Below the pieces are notes generated by a model. That model ran no database searches. It had not been told where the DNA came from and was given only the letters and a program-made list of their open reading frames with translations. 23,046 nt of DNA from a virus, in IMG/VR virus record IMGVR_UViG_3300027791_000144, positions 1 through 23,046 of that record; one strand, 5' to 3'. Of this stretch, positions 16,316 through 23,046 are shown one piece after another. The position numbers were made by a program, and so were the translations under genes. Position 1 is the stretch's first letter; every line of letters begins with the position of its first letter.

Positions 16316-17828
16316 ATGAGTTTCCTAATGCTTTAGCGCCTTCTTGAATTGCACCGGGTCCTGCTTGCATCATCATCTGTTGCTGCATTGCCTGTTGCTG
16401 TTCTTGGGCGATTTGTTCTTCTGTTTTAATCAAGCCTTCAGTCTCGATACCGAGAGCTGTTGCTCGACGTTTGATATAATCTTGAAGGTTAACGTACTGC
16501 TTCAGTACCTCTGGACCCAATGCCTGCGTCATACCTTGAATAAACATATCAAGTTTGCGTAGGTCGTGTCCCCGTCCGAGAGCTTCCATGCCTGTAACAA
16601 TGGTAGGTTTAACTACATCGTCTGGCAGCTTAGGAAGTTTCTTAGACCTAGTGAGGACCTCAATCTTGCGGTTAACGTAGGGAAGCTGGAATTCCTGCGA
16701 GAGTATAGAGTAGATACCCGATAGGGTGTCCTCTAGTTCTCCTGCGAGGTATCGGATTTCTTCCGCTGTAACTCGCTCTCCGTTACGTTGAACAGAAGAT
16801 TGAAGCATAAACTGCTGTGATAGACGTTCTTCAATTCCTTGCATTGCCTGATAGGCCACTCGGAAATCGTTGAACTTATCCATTTGAAGTACGGAAACAT
16901 CATTCTTATTGCCCTCTATGATTGCTGTGTTCTCTGCCTGTGCGATGGTACGCATTCGCGTTGTGCCATTAGGGTTCACCATAAAGATGACCTTAGCGGC
17001 TGCGGCTGCACCCTCGACGATGGCTTGAGTTAAGCCCTCAAGAGACCGTAGGTCACCTAAGAGTTCCTCAACAAATCCACGCCCATAGTCTTCACCGTCA
17101 ATGCGGGAGAAGCGTAGGGGCAGGAAGGGCATGTTGTTCTTCTTATATTTACCCTTGGAGCCAGAGACTACTGAGCCTTTGACTTCTTGGTATACATTAT
17201 AGAATTCGTTCTTACGCTCAATGTGAGTGTAAACCTCTACGGTCTTCTCATCACCTTCGAGCTTACCAGTGATGTTAGCGGCTGTCGCTTTATCCAGAGC
17301 GTTAGGTGAGACATGCTCTACCGTAACGATCTCTAGAACCTCACCGTTAGGTGCGCGAGATACTACATAACTATCTAGGTGAATTACTCTGGTCTTCTCG
17401 GGGCCAACCTGCAGTAGCACGTTGCCTCCGACGATTAGATGTTTCAGTGCTTCATGCACCGCCACTCGATCTCCAGACGTTTCAATCTCTGACATAACTG
17501 CCCGTTCATACTCACCCAGTTGTTGTTCAATCTGGGTACGAGCAGCCTCATCTTGAGCAATATCTTTTAAAGTATAAGGCTCAACCATGAAGCGGAAGAA
17601 GGGGGAGTTAGGAGGCATCAAAGCCAGTGAAAGTTTAGAGGCTAAGTTATTCACACCACGCGCACCAATGCCCTGAAACGGAGTATACAAGTCACTCGTC
17701 TCATTGTGGACATCTGGCGGTATTAGCGATGGGATAGTTAGCTCTGCACAATCTCTGGCTCGATCCAAGTAAGATTGTCGTGTCTGTTCGAGTTGACGGT
17801 AACGCTGTTCAGCGGTTCCCATACTCAT
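16275..17828 (-). CDS. Portal protein (head-tail connector, T7 gp8-like)
   Basis: A 517-residue portal that forms the dodecameric ring at the capsid vertex through which DNA is packaged and ejected. T7 gp8 is 536 residues, so the length fits. Family landmarks include the N-terminal RYRQLEQTRQSYLDRARDCAE helix region, SKLSLALMPPNSPFFRF (about 64-80), LPLRFSRIDGEDYGRGF in the middle, and MLQSSVQRNGERVTAEEIRYLAGELE in the conserved core. The C-terminus is Gln/Met-rich (EQQQAMQQQMMMQAG), typical of these portals. The first ATG (MSMGT) is chosen because a purine-rich site lies before it; Met3 is an alternative. The 3' end overlaps a 44-residue ORF by 41 bases. Confidence 0.95.
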   Translation of the reverse strand: MSMGTAEQRYRQLEQTRQSYLDRARDCAELTIPSLIPPDVHNETSDLYTPFQGIGARGVNNLASKLSLALMPPNSPFFRFMVEPYTLKDIAQDEAARTQIEQQLGEYERAVMSEIETSGDRVAVHEALKHLIVGGNVLLQVGPEKTRVIHLDSYVVSRAPNGEVLEIVTVEHVSPNALDKATAANITGKLEGDEKTVEVYTHIERKNEFYNVYQEVKGSVVSGSKGKYKKNNMPFLPLRFSRIDGEDYGRGFVEELLGDLRSLEGLTQAIVEGAAAAAKVIFMVNPNGTTRMRTIAQAENTAIIEGNKNDVSVLQMDKFNDFRVAYQAMQGIEERLSQQFMLQSSVQRNGERVTAEEIRYLAGELEDTLSGIYSILSQEFQLPYVNRKIEVLTRSKKLPKLPDDVVKPTIVTGMEALGRGHDLRKLDMFIQGMTQALGPEVLKQYVNLQDYIKRRATALGIETEGLIKTEEQIAQEQQQAMQQQMMMQAGPGAIQEGAKALGNSYVESQRQQGGGEG

Positions 17829-17836
17829 TTAAATTC

Positions 17837-18043
17837 TCACTTCATTACCTGTAAACCAGCACCCAATAATTCGGGGGCGTCTATGTTCTTTTCAACTAAT
17901 TCTTTTTTCTTAGTCACGGCTTCCTTAGCTATCTGAATAGGCAGCAATCCTTTGTCTGCCATCTTATCAGCAGCTAGAATACCAAGAGGAGCTACTCCTG
18001 TTTTCTGGATAGCTTTTGCTCCAAGTCCTAATGCGGTACACAT
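17837..18043 (-). CDS. Hypothetical 68-residue protein upstream of portal
   Basis: I do not recognise this protein. It starts MCTALGLGAKAIQKTG, has a mildly hydrophobic Ala/Gly/Leu-rich first third (about 3-27, too weak to call a membrane segment), a lysine-rich middle (KEAVTKKKELVEKN) and ends LLGAGLQVMK. An AAGGGG ribosome-binding site precedes the ATG. It lies 9 bases after the proline-rich protein and 8 bases before the portal gene, so it is probably co-expressed with head genes. Its C-terminal GxGLQ-V echoes the GTGLQI ending of the preceding protein, which may hint at a shared assembly role. Confidence 0.7.
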   Translation of the reverse strand: MCTALGLGAKAIQKTGVAPLGILAADKMADKGLLPIQIAKEAVTKKKELVEKNIDAPELLGAGLQVMK

Positions 18044-18052
18044 ACTAGCCCC

Positions 18053-18298
18053 TTACTTATTAATTTGAAGGCCTGTGCCTTTATCAACATTAGTTGTCGT
18101 TGGGTCGAGGTCCACACGCAGCTGTGACGTACCAGCTGCTTTACCAGCAAGTGCGCCCTTCTCTGCAGCGGTGCCACTCTCAGGGGATGACGGGTCATAC
18201 ATATTTGTCATCACTGGGTTAGGCGCACCGGGTGCTGCAGGTGGCGGAGCAGGCGCAATCTCTTGCGGGGGCGGCGGGGTGGGTGATGAAAAGCACAT
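18053..18298 (-). CDS. Proline/alanine-rich small protein, possible gp7.3-like virion or tail-assembly protein
   Basis: An 81-residue protein starting MCFSSPTPPPPQ, with proline runs through about residue 28, a Gly/Ala-rich middle (EKGALAGKAAG) and a tail LRVDLDPTTTNVDKGTGLQI. A low-complexity body with a C-terminal 'basic/LxV ... GxGLxI' ending, placed just before the portal gene, recalls T7 gp7.3, which has a similar -GGGINI ending and is needed for tail assembly. The resemblance is positional and short, so the call is tentative. The strong AGGAG site before its ATG lies inside the end of the preceding gene. Cys follows the initiator Met, as in two other virion-block proteins here. Confidence 0.7.
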   Translation of the reverse strand: MCFSSPTPPPPQEIAPAPPPAAPGAPNPVMTNMYDPSSPESGTAAEKGALAGKAAGTSQLRVDLDPTTTNVDKGTGLQINK

Positions 18299-18301
18299 TA
18301 G

Positions 18302-18478
18302 CTATTCTCCTAAGTTCGCAGCGGTTTGCTCTGCGTGAATTGTTGTTAGAAAATCTACGACAGAACGCTGACCACCTCTCCACATCAGCATGTTGTGCTG
18401 TTCAAGGTATTCAGGAGCCTTATCAGGGAAGCGGGAATTAAGTTCATCTAGTAGTTCGTTAGATATAAAGGGAAACAT
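18302..18478 (-). CDS. Small hypothetical protein, 58 residues
   Basis: This short ORF fills an otherwise empty gap between phoH and the proline-rich protein. It begins MFPFISNELLDELNSRFP, continues through DKAPEYLEQHNMLMWRGGQRSVVDFL and ends ANLGE. The composition looks like a real soluble helical protein. An AGAGGA-type ribosome-binding site lies about 13 bases before the ATG, and its own 3' end supplies the AGGAG site for the next gene. Small proteins of this kind are frequent just upstream of the portal gene in marine T7-like phages. The function is unknown; the location at the border of the head block suggests a virion or assembly accessory. Confidence 0.72.
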   Translation of the reverse strand: MFPFISNELLDELNSRFPDKAPEYLEQHNMLMWRGGQRSVVDFLTTIHAEQTAANLGE

Positions 18479-18506
18479 TGTTTATTCTAATCCTCTAAGG
18501 TGCAAC

Positions 18507-19190
18507 CTAATCAAAGGCGCGGGTCCACATGGCACAGATGCCAGAGCGAACTACGTCATCATGAGTGAAGTTGCAGTGAGCTGCAGGGATGTTGTGTTTG
18601 TGCATAAGGTCTATAGCAACCTGCAGGCCACTGGTGCCTGATAGGTCATGCTGAGTTACATCCCCATTGACGATGACCTTACTATCCTCACCGATACGGG
18701 TCAGGAACATCTTCATCTCATGGGGTGTTAGGTTCTGTGCTTCATCTAGGATGACGAAGGCATTGTTGAAAGATCGTCCACGCATAACTTCAAAAGGTAC
18801 AATCTCAATGTCACCACGCTTACGGGCAACCTCGAACCTACCTTTACCTAGTCGTGCCTCTAAGACCTCAGTCAAGGGGACTACCCATGGGGCAATCTTA
18901 TCCTCGATAGTCCCCGCAAAGAAACCAAGAGACTTACCTGCAGGGATGTTAGGGCGAGTTAAGATTATCTTGTGTATCTTGTGGGCATGGAACATATCCG
19001 CAGCTACGGCTGCAGCAATGTAGGTCTTACCTGTACCTGCAGGCCCTGTGACAAATGTCTGAGGGTACTGAGAGATACAGTCCATGTAGTTCTTTTGAGC
19101 AGGGTTCATGGGTAGCAGAGGCTGCACACGGGGACCGCGCACAACCTCAACATCCTCCTGCTTACGTTTGTAAGTGGATTTCTTTCGCAT
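18507..19190 (-). CDS. phoH: PhoH-like P-loop ATPase
   Basis: A 227-residue PhoH-family protein. Walker A is GPAGTGKTY (49-57) and Walker B with the adjoining motif is VILDEAQNLT (146-155), followed by FLTRIGEDSKVIVNGDVTQ, the sensor region of the superfamily 1 helicase-like fold. The N-terminus is short and basic (MRKKSTYKRKQ). PhoH proteins are common in marine phages and are used as a signature gene; their role is unresolved (RNA metabolism and phosphate stress have both been proposed). The RNR stop codon forms part of its ribosome-binding region (TAAGG before the ATG), so it is probably co-translated with RNR. I saw no pho box, so phosphate regulation is not supported here. Confidence 0.93.
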   Translation of the reverse strand: MRKKSTYKRKQEDVEVVRGPRVQPLLPMNPAQKNYMDCISQYPQTFVTGPAGTGKTYIAAAVAADMFHAHKIHKIILTRPNIPAGKSLGFFAGTIEDKIAPWVVPLTEVLEARLGKGRFEVARKRGDIEIVPFEVMRGRSFNNAFVILDEAQNLTPHEMKMFLTRIGEDSKVIVNGDVTQHDLSGTSGLQVAIDLMHKHNIPAAHCNFTHDDVVRSGICAMWTRAFD

Positions 19191-19199
19191 TATTTTACC

Positions 19200-21182
19200 T
19201 TAGCGGATGGGGCAGGCCCCGGTGGCGCATTCATCGTCTGTTAATTCGTCGAATGAATTAGCGTTCTCGATGTCTACATTTGCAAGCGTTGAGACATACA
19301 CATCATATGTCTCCTTAGTGACTACCTCTTGTGGGAGATAGGCATAGCCAAGGTCGGCTGCTGTCTTGGTCGGATCGTTGCGATAGATGAACGATACACC
19401 AACATAGGTATCCCAGTTCTCCATAATCCAATTGATGATGGAGGGTATTTCAGGGGGGTCATAGCTGATGGTGACTGAACAGTTATGGTCTACATAGTTG
19501 TCCATCATAAGCTTGTATCGATCCAGCTGTTGCACAGCAGTCTCAAGGTTTACGAACTTACCATCCACCACTTGGAACTCAACATCATCATAGGCCACCG
19601 GGAAGGTGATTAGGACACTGTCAGGTTCAAAGGGTTTCTCGATGACTGTGTAGTTAGCTGCAGTCATGATGGGTACTATTGGGTCATGCTTAGAGAAGGT
19701 GACGTTGTTGAAGAGGTACTTCCCTAGAGGTCGATGTACTCCCTCAGTAGTTGACATGACCTTTGAAAGGGTTCCACTTGGCTTGATAGTTGAGACAAGC
19801 TTGGCCCTTGGTAGACCTAGTTCATCTGCAATTGAGTTAGCACCATTTTTAGCTGAAGCTCGCAGTATCTGCAGCATACTGGGGATGTTCATATGCTTAT
19901 TGTAATCGAGAAACTTCACGATGCCTGTAGCACCTACACCACACAGGCGAAGAAACTCATTCAGCTCGTGCCAAGATCGTTGAAGGATACCATCATCCAA
20001 GTTCACACAAGTCTGACGGTAGTTAGCACGGGCTGCTAGGTACACAGCATGTTGCAATCCTTCAAAGTCATCAACGTATTTACCCCAATCTACCTCAACT
20101 AGGTTACAGAAACTCTTGTTACCTAATAGAATTTCCGCACATGGGTTAACTCCCTTGAAGTGAGGAGCACGTTTAAGGGCTGCTTCTGCATTGATGAAGC
20201 CCGGTTCAGACCCACCAGCTTCAACCATACGGTCAAAGATGTAGGACAGTTCCCACTTGGTAGGCTTCTTATAGAACATCAGAGAGTTGTTGGACTGCTG
20301 GCGGTGGGCGTTGTCGTGAAGCCAGAAGTCTTTCTTAGCTGAGATGAACTCATCAGCCTCTAGGTCATCGACAGGCATCACAGCAATCTCTGCAGATCGA
20401 CGGGAGGACAGTGTAGTACCCATGTGGTTGAGGAGGTCTAGGATATCCATGCGGGTCAGTAGCTGCCCTGCACGTTTGTTCATGATGTCACAGATTTTAC
20501 CCAGGGCGATGTGAAGTGTATCGTCCCCTGAACTGATCCATCCGTACCCTTTGAGGCGTGTACCAGCTGGACGGATTTCACTGAAGTCCAAGATGATCTT
20601 GTCCACAGGGTCCTTCAGGGCCATGAGTTTCCCCAAGGCTTTAGCCCATGCCTTAGCACTATCACCAATGGTCAGCTTGTAGACCCGGTAGCCCTCATCA
20701 CCGATAGAGCGCAGCTGTGAGATGTTGTCCTCACGACCTTTGCCTTCACGGTCTGAACGCCACATCTCAACCTCTGTCTCCTTAGCGAAGCCATTAAGAG
20801 TGCCAACCACAGGCTCGAAGCCTACACCACAGCCCTGCAGTAGCAGCCAGAAGGCATCAACTACATCGTGAACTGTCTCGATACGTCCGAAGCTACAATT
20901 GAACTGTGAGGCCTCGTGCTTCTTAGCTACGTCTGTGCCACCAAGCCACAAGGTGCGGCCTGATGTTGTAGCCCTACGCTCAAGCATGAGTATCCGTAGT
21001 TCTTCTAGCTCTCCAAGTTCCCCTTGGTTAAGCTTCTCAGTTTTAGCTCGTTCCCAGAGCCACTGCTGGTGGTTAATAACCCTACCAACTGTCTGCTCCC
21101 AAGTCTCGAACACAGTCCCCTCATCGTTGAGTGGCCTGTTATATGTGCGGCGTGTTACCACCGCAGCTCTTACGTCTGTCAT
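19200..21182 (-). CDS. nrdJ: Adenosylcobalamin-dependent ribonucleotide reductase, class II monomeric
   Basis: A 660-residue class II ribonucleoside-triphosphate reductase, which makes deoxynucleotides with vitamin B12 (adenosylcobalamin) as radical generator and needs no separate radical subunit or oxygen. Key residues are visible: FNCSFGRIE with C96 (one of the redox pair), GCGVGFEP (117-124), NPCAEIL at 346-352 with the radical-bearing C348 and E350, C359 in SFCNLVEVDW (second redox cysteine), and PSGTLS (468-473). The C-terminal tail ECATGACPIR carries C652 and C657, the shuttle pair that passes electrons to the active site. The pattern matches the Lactobacillus leichmannii RTPR type, although this protein is shorter than that roughly 740-residue enzyme. 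No nrdB-like radical subunit is nearby. It overlaps mazG by 4 bases, and phoH follows 9 bases on. The enzyme needs host cobalamin. Confidence 0.95.
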   Translation of the reverse strand: MTDVRAAVVTRRTYNRPLNDEGTVFETWEQTVGRVINHQQWLWERAKTEKLNQGELGELEELRILMLERRATTSGRTLWLGGTDVAKKHEASQFNCSFGRIETVHDVVDAFWLLLQGCGVGFEPVVGTLNGFAKETEVEMWRSDREGKGREDNISQLRSIGDEGYRVYKLTIGDSAKAWAKALGKLMALKDPVDKIILDFSEIRPAGTRLKGYGWISSGDDTLHIALGKICDIMNKRAGQLLTRMDILDLLNHMGTTLSSRRSAEIAVMPVDDLEADEFISAKKDFWLHDNAHRQQSNNSLMFYKKPTKWELSYIFDRMVEAGGSEPGFINAEAALKRAPHFKGVNPCAEILLGNKSFCNLVEVDWGKYVDDFEGLQHAVYLAARANYRQTCVNLDDGILQRSWHELNEFLRLCGVGATGIVKFLDYNKHMNIPSMLQILRASAKNGANSIADELGLPRAKLVSTIKPSGTLSKVMSTTEGVHRPLGKYLFNNVTFSKHDPIVPIMTAANYTVIEKPFEPDSVLITFPVAYDDVEFQVVDGKFVNLETAVQQLDRYKLMMDNYVDHNCSVTISYDPPEIPSIINWIMENWDTYVGVSFIYRNDPTKTAADLGYAYLPQEVVTKETYDVYVSTLANVDIENANSFDELTDDECATGACPIR

Positions 21183-21499
21183 CGATTGTCCCCATTACCC
21201 TGCAAGGCACCGCGCTCTTTGCGGGATGCCAACTTGTCCAAATTCTTTTGTGCTAATACTGACAGCTCACAGTTATGTACTCGTGCGAGTTCACTAACGA
21301 ACCAAAGGATATCCCCTAGTTCATCAAGTACCGCTGTGTGTGGGTAGGCATTATCTTTGCGATACCACTTGGCTACCTTACTCATCAGCTCGCCCACCTC
21401 ACCTGTCAGGCCAGAGGTTAAAAATTCCAATGCTTTATCTTCTGGATATATTGCAGTTGTCGCAGCTAGGCGTTGGTACTTGTCTAAGTTCAGGGGCAT
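21179..21499 (-). CDS. mazG: MazG-like nucleoside triphosphate pyrophosphohydrolase
   Basis: A 106-residue all-alpha NTP pyrophosphatase. MazG-type enzymes hydrolyse (d)NTPs to monophosphates plus pyrophosphate. Phage versions are thought to alter host nucleotide pools; a role in lowering (p)ppGpp has been proposed for them but is disputed. The magnesium-binding acidic residues are visible as E34-x-x-E37 in LTGEVGELM and E60-x-x-D63 in DELGDILWF. The C-terminal NLDKLASRKERG and GNGDNR fit the end of single-domain phage MazG proteins. A 40-base gap separates it from the DUF3310 gene, and a GGAA-containing site precedes the ATG. Its stop overlaps the RNR start by 4 bases (ATGA), so it is coupled to RNR. 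The family is confident; the exact substrate is not. Confidence 0.88.
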   Translation of the reverse strand: MPLNLDKYQRLAATTAIYPEDKALEFLTSGLTGEVGELMSKVAKWYRKDNAYPHTAVLDELGDILWFVSELARVHNCELSVLAQKNLDKLASRKERGALQGNGDNR

Positions 21500-21539
21500 T
21501 ATATTATTCCAATGTAAGCTTTAAGATTGTGTGACTGGC

Positions 21540-21785
21540 TCATAGGATGCAGTCCCCTCGCAGTTGGTTGATCCGCATCTGTGCATACCGCATTACCTTT
21601 TTAAGGTCGGTGACCTCACTCTCCACAGGGTCCATGCCATCGTAGAGTTTACTACCAGCCCTCATTGAATACTTAATGATGTTACCAGTGTGGAAAGGCA
21701 GGGAGTTACGGAGGATGAACTCGATAGGCTCGATGGCAAACTGAGTGTAATGCGCTGGGCGTGTTACTATGTCGGGGGTGTCCAT
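21540..21785 (-). CDS. DUF3310 domain protein
   Basis: An 81-residue protein that is essentially one DUF3310 domain. Visible landmarks are PAHYTQFAIEPIEFI (about 10-24), GNIIKYSMRAGSK (34-46) and DLKKVMRYAQMRI (60-72), which follow the family pattern of an HY near the N-terminus, an IEciefi segment, GN-x-xKY-xxRaG and a final DLKKA-xxY helix. The domain is widespread in phages and also forms part of T7 gp1.7, a nucleotide kinase, but its function on its own is unknown. The start overlaps the exonuclease end by 19 bases and is preceded by a good ribosome-binding site (GGAAAGG). Being next to MazG and RNR suggests a role in nucleotide metabolism; this is inference. Confidence 0.85.
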   Translation of the reverse strand: MDTPDIVTRPAHYTQFAIEPIEFILRNSLPFHTGNIIKYSMRAGSKLYDGMDPVESEVTDLKKVMRYAQMRINQLRGDCIL

Positions 21786-22507
21786 AGAATTACCTTTCCT
21801 GTGTTGAAATCAAAATCATCTTTCCGACATATTCGAGCCACTCGTGCTTGGGTGGTGGCTACAAATTCGGAGAGGCCCTTCTTTTCGTAGGCGTTAACAA
21901 CAGCTGCCCACATCTCCATGGGTGTCTTGCAACCGTCCAAGATTTTTTCTGCTGTTTTCGGACCACAACCATCCAAGCCTTTATAGCCATCGACTGCATC
22001 ACCTGTGAGAGCCTGCAGCATGTGGAAGTAGTCAGCCTCGAACTCAGTGATGGTGCGAACTGCTTCATCCTTAGCTGGGTTGAAGAGCTTACCGGGGATG
22101 GTAGCTAGGTCCTTGTCCTCACTGATAATGACACAGTCAGGCTCGTTGGTAGAAGTGATACCAAGTAAATCGTCTGCTTCCATATTAACAACCATGACAG
22201 CACCCATCTCATCTAGAAGGTACTGTCGTAGGGCCTTCAGAAGTAGTGGACGCCTTACAGCTTTCCTATTGGATTTGTAGGAGGGCAGGATATCCTTGCG
22301 CCAGTTACTTGGGTCAGTGATGAACATAACAAACTCACCCTCACCAATCTTATCTGTCACCTTGTTGAGATAATCGTGGATGTATTGGATACCCTCATGT
22401 TCGTAAGCGTGGAGGGTCCACATCCCATCACCCCAATCGATAGGGCGCTCAGCATTAATAGCAGCTTTGAAGGCCACGATGTCTGCATCTATGAGAAACT
22501 TGGTCAT
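21767..22507 (-). CDS. 5'-3' exonuclease (T7 gp6-like, FEN/5' nuclease family)
   Basis: A 246-residue 5' nuclease that in T7-like phages removes RNA primers and degrades host DNA to feed phage dNTP pools. Metal-binding acidic residues appear in the family order: D7 and D9 in FLIDADIVAF, D65 in FITDPSNWRK, E110/D112/D113 in MEADDLL, D131/D133 in SEDKDLATIPG, and D170/D173 in LTGDAVDGYKG. The basic segment YKSNRK (77-82) fits the DNA-threading arch. LDGCGPKTAEKIL (about 178-190) is the helix-hairpin-helix DNA-binding element. The start is the ATG coupled to the preceding gene by a 4-base ATGA overlap. The length suits a stand-alone phage exonuclease. Its neighbours (ThyX, RNR, MazG) fit nucleotide recycling. 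Confidence 0.92.
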   Translation of the reverse strand: MTKFLIDADIVAFKAAINAERPIDWGDGMWTLHAYEHEGIQYIHDYLNKVTDKIGEGEFVMFITDPSNWRKDILPSYKSNRKAVRRPLLLKALRQYLLDEMGAVMVVNMEADDLLGITSTNEPDCVIISEDKDLATIPGKLFNPAKDEAVRTITEFEADYFHMLQALTGDAVDGYKGLDGCGPKTAEKILDGCKTPMEMWAAVVNAYEKKGLSEFVATTQARVARICRKDDFDFNTGKVILWTPPT

Positions 22508-22704
22508 TGCATTTTACCCCCATCAAGGGACATCAACTCTGCAGTCATGGAGTCATCGATGGTCATAACCTGTAAGCAGATCAGGGCTGCATCGTGGACT
22601 ATGTTTCGCATGTTGATGTCATCTACTGAGGAGTAGACTTCAGCTAGCTTGGCTATGCTTGCTGACATAGCTGTGAATACTATCAGTTCTGTACCTTCAT
22701 CCAT
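22504..22704 (-). CDS. Hypothetical 66-residue protein between thyX and exonuclease
   Basis: I do not recognise this protein. It is small, acidic and probably mostly helical, with no signal peptide or clear membrane segment. Its start overlaps the thyX stop by 8 bases and its stop shares an ATGA with the exonuclease start, so it sits tightly in the nucleotide/replication operon. That arrangement supports it being a real, translationally coupled gene. The position suggests an accessory role in DNA metabolism or host takeover, but nothing in the sequence shows it. Confidence 0.7.
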   Translation of the reverse strand: MDEGTELIVFTAMSASIAKLAEVYSSVDDINMRNIVHDAALICLQVMTIDDSMTAELMSLDGGKMQ

Positions 22705-23046
22705 CTGTCAGCGCCTTCCATGAGATTGGGTAGAGTGATGCCATCTGCTCACCGAGCAGTTCTGCAAAGTCTCTAGTTTCTTTTTGAGTGTCTGGTTTGA
22801 TGCGTAGGTTGTAGACGCGGGACCAGAACAGTAGGCTCCCGGTCCACACCCACTCAGTGATAGCACCCTGCGGAAGGATAGCCCGTGCCTGTTCGGCGCA
22901 GATGCCCAGCGCCACCATCTTATTATAGGTAGCAATCGCATCGATGCAGATGTCGTGGTATTCCTCTAGGAACTCTTCACTCCTGCGGTGAGCTTCAGCA
23001 CTTGAGCCTTGCTTAACGTCAGCTGCAGTGCCCCTGAAAAACTTAG
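22697..23046 (-). CDS. thyX: Flavin-dependent thymidylate synthase ThyX, C-terminal part (partial)
   Basis: ThyX makes dTMP from dUMP using FAD, NADPH and methylene-tetrahydrofolate, so the phage does not depend on host ThyA. The frame is open to the right edge, so the start and the N-terminal FAD-binding half lie outside; about 115 residues are visible. They show KQGSSAEAHRRSEEF near the visible start, then ARAILPQGAITEWVWTGSL, then an R-x-YNLR segment and DTQKETRDFAELL. This matches the family's C-terminal pattern (ARxxLP, a TG(N/S)L turn, the dUMP-binding arginine region and the AQ-x-EIR-like helix). An internal Met at 22918 begins a shorter ORF, but the homologous sequence extends upstream of it, so it is not the real start. 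The stop overlaps the next gene's start (ATGGATGA). The family call is firm; activity cannot be judged from a partial gene. Confidence 0.9.
   Translation of the reverse strand, partial: KFFRGTAADVKQGSSAEAHRRSEEFLEEYHDICIDAIATYNKMVALGICAEQARAILPQGAITEWVWTGSLLFWSRVYNLRIKPDTQKETRDFAELLGEQMASLYPISWKALTDG

Noticed and set aside
22708-22941. 77-residue minus-strand ORF overlapping thyX
   Set aside because: It is in a different frame from the clearly homologous ThyX sequence and has no family resemblance.

Overview
This window is one block of a lytic, T7-like podovirus genome (tailed dsDNA phage), read from its non-coding side. Every supportable gene lies on the minus strand, so transcription runs from the right end (23046) to the left end (1). 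The gene set and order match marine T7-like phages of the roseophage SIO1 / cobavirus kind: thyX, 5' exonuclease, MazG, a vitamin B12-dependent (class II) ribonucleotide reductase and phoH stand directly before the head and tail genes. Phages of that group infect Rhodobacteraceae, so a marine alphaproteobacterial host is likely. The host is an inference from family resemblance; nothing in the window proves it.

Replication and nucleotide block (right end, 23046 to 18507). A partial flavin-dependent thymidylate synthase runs off the right edge. It is followed by a 66-residue unknown, a T7 gp6-type 5'-3' exonuclease, a DUF3310 protein, a MazG-like pyrophosphohydrolase, a monomeric class II ribonucleotide reductase and a PhoH-family ATPase. 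Most of these overlap or are a few bases apart, which suggests a translationally coupled operon that makes dNTPs and recycles host DNA.

Head block (18478 to 14321). Three small proteins (58, 81 and 68 residues) precede the portal. A 44-residue protein overlaps the portal's 3' end; the scaffold and the major capsid protein follow. A 195-base leader with several predicted hairpins separates scaffold from capsid, and a clear intrinsic terminator follows the capsid gene, in the same place as T7 T-phi.

Tail, internal virion and adhesion block (14262 to 9). The order is gp11- and gp12-like tail tube proteins, a gp13-like protein, the internal virion proteins (gp14-, gp15- and gp16-like), and then a hairpin terminator with a UUCG loop. 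After that come the tail fibre (gp17-like N-terminus, heptad-repeat shaft, C-terminal S74 self-cleaving chaperone), two small tail-associated proteins, a tail-assembly-chaperone-like protein and a one-TM holin/spanin-like protein. Terminase, endolysin, DNA polymerase, helicase and any RNA polymerase are not in the window. No tRNA, CRISPR array, insertion sequence, integrase or attachment site was seen.

There is no gene-free stretch over 300 bases; the longest gap is the 195-base capsid leader. I could not identify a convincing promoter. Both terminators sit only 11 and 17 bases ahead of the next start codon, so downstream genes probably depend on read-through. This is a largely conventional phage module. 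The least explained parts are the capsid leader, the small overlapping gene between portal and scaffold, and the very large gp16-like protein without a visible transglycosylase domain.
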